Source: Monoraphidium neglectum (Eukaryota; Chlorophyta; Chlorophyceae; Sphaeropleales; Selenastraceae). Taken from it: DNA of 49,615 bases. Position numbers and translations under genes: made by a program. Under the pieces are notes generated by a model, which was not told where the DNA came from, did no database searches, and saw nothing but the letters and a program-made list of their open reading frames with translations. Where the stretch lies: NCBI RefSeq assembly GCF_000611645.1, contig NW_014013574.1, forward strand, positions 1 through 49,615, in the 5' to 3' direction. Shown here in pieces: positions 44,401 through 49,615 of this stretch (its first letter is position 1; the number at the start of each line of letters is the position of its first letter).

Positions 44401-45855
44401 GTCTCTGATTTTCTAGACGTCACCGGGAGTCTGCGAGCGCGGATCGCACGGCACGCGCTTGTGTAGCTGTGAGTTGCCGCCAGCGGCCGCCTTGCGGGCA
44501 ACGAGGGGAGGGTGTCGCCTTGCCCGCTGGCAAGTGGCTCACGCAAGCGCGTCTTCACTGTGGGCGCCCGGTTTCTGCTCCGGCACACCTTTTCTGGGCC
44601 GCCCATCGGCCTCCCATCTCATTGCTTTATGACGAGGGTGTTTGTGGTGAGCAAAAGAGACACGATGCCAAGCTCGCCGCAGCCTGCGTGCTGCCGTTCA
44701 GCTTTCTTGTTCCCGAGCGCTGAAACAGCCGCTCATTGATTTTGTTCTGGCTGAGGTTGTGATCAACAACTGCCTCCCACTGCCCTTTGCATCTTTAGTA
44801 CATCAACGTACGTTCCTCTACTTGTAAAATCATGCAGCTTGAATCTTGATCAACCAGCACTACCTGACACAGACGGTGCCGCAAAAAGGTTGGCTCTTCT
44901 GCATTGTTCACTCAAAGCCAGCAAGTTGCTTGCACATAATTGAAGCCGTGCCCTGGTGCAGCAAAGCGGGCCCAGGAGCCCACAACAACATACCCTGATG
45001 CGAAGTATGGCACAACAGAAGGCTGCATCAGCCGTTTGCCACACCACCTCACAGGAGTACGATTATTTCTTGCATTCCGATTGCAGGCCGTCCGGTGCGA
45101 GAAAAGGTCGTGCGCGCAACATAGTTGCTTGCGTCAGCCTGGTGTAGTGACCTGTGCGCAGCAGGACTCTGTTGCCTCCAGCTTTGACCAGCCCTCCTGA
45201 GGGATGGGTGATAGAGAGCGCACAAGCGTGTCAACTACGTCGGCAGAGGGGTATTATGCGGCTGGGCGGGGCGCTCAGAAATGTGCGGCATGTGCCGCAG
45301 CTCACAGGCGCAGTCAAAATTGGTCTCTGGAACGGGTCCTGGGGATGCATGGCCGACATGGTTGTGAGGTCGTGCTTGATAGTAGCACTGTCAGGCATGA
45401 TGCATAACACATGTTCGGTCCAGAACCTGATATAGTGCAGCAATGGCGCTGTCCAGCGTCGGCTGCCCAGTGCCTTCTCACGCACCCAGCGCGCACCCAC
45501 CATCCAGCTGAGTCACTGGCGAGGTGACGACGTTGCATGCCGCCCACCAGGCCAGAAGGCGCGCGAGGGATCTTATAACAGCGGTACCTTACTTTCCAAA
45601 CGCGCACCGACGTTTGCCGCGCTGTGATCTGGTCTAAACGTAGTACACTCTGATTGCGCAAACCTACAGTAGCTCGCGGATATCTGGGATATAATTACCC
45701 TATCATCTCAACATCAACCAGCCCGCGGAGTCTGCAGGCAGCTCTGCGCGCGATTCCGCCGTGCAACAGCATGCGCCCGCGCGCCACGCGCCCGCCCGCC
45801 GCCCCCTGCCGCGCGGCCGCGCAGCCGCGGTAGCGCCCGGCGCCCCGCAGCCGCC
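44401..45855. other. intergenic
   Basis: 1.45 kb between cluster gene 4 and the ARFRP1-like gene, both plus. TGTAA at 44823-44827 is a candidate poly(A) site. No exon with clean borders was seen. The last 150 nt before 45856 are GC-rich and likely contain the GTPase promoter and 5' UTR. Confidence 0.4.
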
Positions 45856-46473
45856 ATGTTCTCCCTGATCTCCGGGTTCGTGGAGGTCATGCTGAGAAAG
45901 GAGGAGTTCCACATCCTAGTCATCGGCCTCGACAAGGCAGGCAAGACGAATGTGGTGGAGCGCCTAAAAACGCTCCAAACAGACGCCGTCGGCCTCGAGC
46001 CCGCCCGCATCGTCCCCACCGTCGGCCTCAACGTCGCCCGCATGGAGGCGTTTGGCGCCAACCTCGTTTTCTGGGACCTCGGGGGCGCGCCCGGGCTCCG
46101 CGCGATCTGGGACAAGTACTATGCAGACTCCCACGCGGTCCTCTTTGTCGTCGACGCGGCGGCGCGGGACCGATTAGATGAGGCAAAGGCGGCGTTCGAC
46201 AGGGCGCTGGCGTCTCGCGATTTGGGGGGCGCCCCGGTGCTGCTGCTTGGCAATAAGCAGGACTTGGAGGGCGCGGAGGGGTTGTCAGAGTTGGCGGAGC
46301 GCTTCGGCCTGACCGGCGCCGCCGCCGCCGCCGACGCGCGCGCGCGCGGCGCGCCGTGCACCGCGCAGCCCGCGTCGGCGCACACGGGGGCGGGGCTGAG
46401 CGACGGGATGAAGTGGCTGGTGGAGGCACTGAAGCGGAGCCCGCGGCGGCGGCTGGTGGCACGCGCATCTTGA
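45856..46473 (+). CDS. ARFRP1: ARF-related small GTPase (ARFRP1/Arl3p-like), intronless
   Basis: Single exon, 205 aa. The start MFSLISGFVEVMLRKEEFHILVIGLD matches ARFRP1 proteins, which lack Gly2 and so the N-myristoylation of ARFs. G1 is GLDKAGKT (usual ARF form GLDNAGKT); switch I contains VPTVGLNV; G3 is WDLGGAP where the family has WDLGGQE; IWDKYYADSHAV follows; G4 is NKQD; G5 is SAHTG in place of SALTG. ARFRP1 works at the trans-Golgi, where it recruits ARL1 and golgins. The missing Gln after DLGG is the residue that normally positions water for GTP hydrolysis, so intrinsic or GAP-stimulated hydrolysis may be altered. A short Ala/Arg-rich insertion follows RFGLTG. No intron, unlike all other genes here. 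TGTAA at 46821-46825 may be the poly(A) signal. Confidence 0.88.
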   Translation: MFSLISGFVEVMLRKEEFHILVIGLDKAGKTNVVERLKTLQTDAVGLEPARIVPTVGLNVARMEAFGANLVFWDLGGAPGLRAIWDKYYADSHAVLFVVDAAARDRLDEAKAAFDRALASRDLGGAPVLLLGNKQDLEGAEGLSELAERFGLTGAAAAADARARGAPCTAQPASAHTGAGLSDGMKWLVEALKRSPRRRLVARAS

Positions 46474-49363
46474 GATGTATCTGCGGCGCGGCTGCACCGC
46501 AGCAAGCAGCCCCCGCGCGCGCGCGTGCGTTTCCTGCGCAGCCGAGCGCTCGCTCCCTTTCCAGGCACCAGCCTAGTGGGGGCAGGCGGCAGGGGCTGAC
46601 GTCCCGGCCGCGGCCACAGTCAGCGGCTGCCTGCCACGGCAGTCGCGCGTTTGCACGTATTGCCGACGACGCCGTTGCTCTGCCTTTCACTCTGCCTGCT
46701 TGCACCTTGACCTCTGACCCGCCCCCGCTAGCAAGCACGTTTGCGGAGCGCGCAGCCCTGCACGACTGCAGGGCGCCGCCCTTTTATGAAATGCACTAGT
46801 GAATGCAGCGTACACGAATGTGTAATAGTACCGAAAATTCCTTGTGGTGCGCTGCACCAGCCAGCAGGCAGCCAATATGCACTGCCCTGCTCAGCCGAGC
46901 CCCAGATATGCCAGTTTATGCAGGCTGCACCTCAAAGCGCCCGGGAGGCAGCAAGGCCTGCTCACCCATGCCCTGCTGGGGTGGTGCGCAGACGTGTGTG
47001 CGCCGGCGAGCAATGCGCCTGTGGCATTAACAGGTACAGCATATTTCGACGAGCAAGCACCAGACGCGGCGCTGCCCCTTGCACCGATACAGCACCCCTG
47101 CCGCCTCCGATACCTGCGCCTGCTGCATCGCAAGCAGGCGGCGCCTTCAATAAGAGTGTGCGAGTGGTTACAGCAGCAGCAAACGCATCAACAGGAGCTG
47201 TCGACCGCAATCAATTCAAAGTGTGCCTGCGCCTGCAACGCGTCATCATCATCATGACCATCCAGGCATGTCTCGTCCAATCTGCTAATCTATCGGTCCC
47301 CGCCCCGCGCCAGCGGCCGCGGCCGGCCGGCGCCCGAGCGCTGCGCATGGGATGGTTGTTTGTGGCAAGCGCGTGCGCGCGAGGCGGAGGGCCGGGCGCC
47401 ACCTGTCTCTGCCTGTCTACCCGACCCTGAGAGGTTGTGCTTATCGCCGATCAGCGCAATATGCAAATAGTGGTGCCAACACCGCATATGCCCAGACCCT
47501 ACATTGTGCACATGCGTGCCCCCGGGCGGCCGCATATAGGCCCTGCGGATGACCATGCAACCATGGCCTGGCAACCGTTTGCGGGGGTTAACGGGGCGGC
47601 AACAAGACGCGGTTTGCGCGAGCCGAATTGCTGTGTCTGCCCGTGCTGATGCTCTCGGCGCGTGCGATCAAGCAGGGGCGCAGGAAATCAACCTGCGGCG
47701 GCGCGCGCGGCCACGCGCGGGGGTCGGGAGGCCGCGGCGCCGGCCGCGCCCGCTGGCGTGTGGGGGGCGAGCTTGTGCACGCTGCGGCAGGGGGAGGGGG
47801 TTGCGGTCGCGAGCTGCAAAGTAGCCTGTGCATGCGCGGTGCATATGCGTATACTGCTAACCCAAGGGCCTGGACGGTCCTACTGACCGCGCCGCCTCCT
47901 CAGCCGCCACCCGTCAGACAGGTTGCAGGCGCGGTGCGCCACGCGCAACGCGGGGCTGCCGGGGCCCCCGGGTTTGCACAATCCTAGGGTATGACTAAAA
48001 CTTGATGATGCACGCAGTCATTCACCTGCAAATCTGAGCTCACAGGGTTTGAACGACAGCGTGAGAGCGCACGAAAGGTTTGAACGAGCCGGATGTGCAG
48101 CGCTGCCGGCGTCGTCAGAGTGACGTCATCGCCTGGGCCGCGATGGAAATTGACCGACGCAGGCAGGGGAGGGCGCGAGGCCCGACGGGGACTCGCAGGG
48201 CGTTGCACATTATCACCGGGGCCGCCGCGGGGGCCCGGAAGATGAGGGGACACCGTGCCACGGCTGTCACCGGCAGGCGCACGCCGCGCACGGGAGCCTG
48301 CGCCCCGAGACCGGGGTCCCGCAAGCCGCAAGTTGACAGTGCTGATGCGCAGCCGTGCAGGCGGCGGTGCCCCCAGCTTCGGTTGCGGCAGGCGATCCTG
48401 GGTACACGCGATCCGGCCGCTCATTGCCAAGCCCCAACCTCAGCGACGACCACATACTAAACCATAACAACGACCAATGACTATCAATCAAGCAACGCGC
48501 CCCGGCCCGCTGGCGGCCAAGGGTGACAAACGGCAAAGAGGATGCAACTCGTGCTGCTTGTGCGTGCAACCAACCCGGCGGCACGGGGCCTCAGGTGCGC
48601 GCAGGTGTGCTAATGCTCAAATGGTGCAACCTGGGCGATGGTGAGACGGCTCTGTTGTGGCTTGGTGTGCGTGGCCTGAGGTTTTGGCCAAGGGGCCTCT
48701 CCGGCCTCTCGCCGCGGCGGCGCCGCGCCGGCCCCCCCTCTTCCGCCGCACGGCAACGGGAGGGGAAAGGGGATAGGCGCGACGCCTTGGCAGCGCGTCT
48801 GCCTACTGCTGCATGCCTTCCTACGGGTTGCCTGGGGAGAAGCGCCGGCGGCGCCGCGAGACGTATTCTTCGTCAGTGCTGGGGCGAGGGCGGGCCAGGG
48901 GCGGTGGTGCGGCGGTGGCGTCCGCTGCGGAATGCAGCGGCTGCCGCGAGCGCGGCCGCATGATGGGTATCGGGAGCGAACTGGGCTGCAGAACGAGGTA
49001 CGAGGTAACGGGGTTTAGGGAACGAATACATGGGGAAGATCCTTGGAGGATCAAAGGCAGGTGGCCGGGCGTGAGCAGCGGGGGCCGCAGGTTGCAGGGG
49101 AGGCGCCGCGGCTGCGCGGGGCACCGTCTCGGCGCCCCGGCCGGACGCGTTGCGGCCCTCATTCCCGCACGGCCGGGAGTCTCACTGATCCGAAGTCTGG
49201 GCCTGATCTGGTCTGATCTTATCTCATCTGATCTAGTCTGCCTGTTGCGAAACGCCTGCCTATACGCTGCACTGAACCTGCCACGGTTGGATGGTATGTG
49301 CGAGGGACGCTGCCGTACGAACGGCGGCACGCGCGCGCACGCCGGCGGCCACGGCGCGGGGGC
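46474..49363. other. intergenic, no supported gene in 2.9 kb
   Basis: It lies between the ARFRP1-like gene (+) and a partial gene ending at 49364 (-). ORFs on both strands are Arg/Ala/Pro/Gly-rich and lack motifs or exon signals I trust. It includes a degenerate CTGATC repeat near 49203-49240. Confidence 0.4.
49203..49240. repeat. degenerate CTGATC tandem repeat
   Basis: About five imperfect copies of a 7-11 nt TCTGATC-type unit lie in a row, about 125 nt past the stop of the minus-strand gene at the right edge, so probably in its 3' UTR or flank. Confidence 0.7.
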
Positions 49364-49615
49364 TTAATAGGACAGCCCCACGCCACCGCCGCCGTCGCCG
49401 GCTGCGGGCTGCTCCCGCAGGGCCCCTGTGCCAGGCAGCAGGCCCATGGGGACCCCCAGCAGGGGCGCCCCAAACATGCCCGGCAGCCCGCCGCCGCCGC
49501 CGCCGTCCGGCGGGGGCCCGAAGCCGCCGCCGTTGTGATGCAGGTACGACTCCTGCTGATAAAACTGCTGGGAGTAGTGCTGCGCGGCGGCGGCGGCGGC
49601 GGCCGCCACTGGGTC
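49364..49615 (-). CDS. Gln/Gly-rich protein, C-terminal exon (partial)
   Basis: The minus-strand frame is open from the window edge to TAA at 49364. It encodes an Ala run, QHYSQQFYQQESYLHH, a Gly/Pro-rich stretch (GFGPPPDGGGGGGLPG) and ends GGGGVGLSY. This is low-complexity sequence of the kind found at the ends of RNA-binding or transcription proteins in algae, but no domain is in view. No function can be given. Any acceptor is outside the window or at its very edge. Confidence 0.5.
   Translation of the reverse strand, partial: DPVAAAAAAAAQHYSQQFYQQESYLHHNGGGFGPPPDGGGGGGLPGMFGAPLLGVPMGLLPGTGALREQPAAGDGGGGVGLSY

Noticed and set aside
1..49615. CRISPR arrays, insertion sequences, LTR or LINE elements, tRNA or rRNA genes
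   Set aside because: I looked for direct repeats with spacers, transposase or reverse-transcriptase motifs and conserved RNA boxes and saw none I could support.

Overview
This window is nuclear DNA from a eukaryote, most likely a GC-rich green microalga (Chlorophyta). Genes are broken into many short exons (24-700 nt) by GT-AG and a few GC-AG introns. Coding regions have very high GC3, which leaves long empty antisense ORFs. Introns carry (GT)n/(CA)n microsatellites, several genes are followed by TGTAA (the usual green-algal poly(A) signal), and proteins have Ala/Gly/Pro/Gln-rich linkers. Nothing prokaryotic, no CRISPR array and no recognisable transposon was seen. One assembly gap (533 N) lies at 29680-30212. 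Exon models below were built by hand from splice motifs, frame and phase; for every complete model the exon lengths add up to a whole number of codons.

Layout. 21-504 (+): 3' end of a mitochondrial carrier. 1213-6130 (-): a 13-exon gene that reads as one frame through an ankyrin-repeat protein into malonyl-CoA:ACP transacylase. 6414-10496 (+): unrecognised multi-exon gene, divergent from the previous one. 10722-15595 (-): complete PLP-dependent group II decarboxylase (glutamate/cysteine-sulfinate type). 15897-16974 (-): weak hypothetical gene. 17008-25540 (-): three tandem genes or gene remnants that share an undescribed Cys/Gly-rich C-terminal domain; the most upstream is a multi-pass, TLC-like membrane protein. 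28280-32509 (-): NIMA-related (NEK-like) protein kinase with a polyQ tail; the N gap lies inside one of its introns. 34126-44400 (+): four head-to-tail genes for secreted Pro/Tyr/Gln-rich proteins. 45856-46473 (+): intronless ARFRP1-like small GTPase. 49364-49615 (-): C-terminus of a Gln/Gly-rich protein running off the window.

The strongest candidates for something undescribed are the four-gene secreted-protein cluster, in which a signal-peptide exon is always followed by a phase-1 intron and an exon opening with a Ser/Ala-rich stretch and a GKG motif; the triplicated C-terminal-domain family, whose third member shares 5' exons with the neighbouring decarboxylase gene; and the predicted ankyrin-MCAT fusion.

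Functionally the genes are mixed: plastid fatty-acid synthesis (MCAT), amino-acid decarboxylation, mitochondrial transport, Golgi/vesicle traffic (ARFRP1), cilium/cell-cycle kinase signalling (NEK) and wall or secreted matrix proteins. There is no operon logic. The only visible organisation is tandem duplication of like genes.
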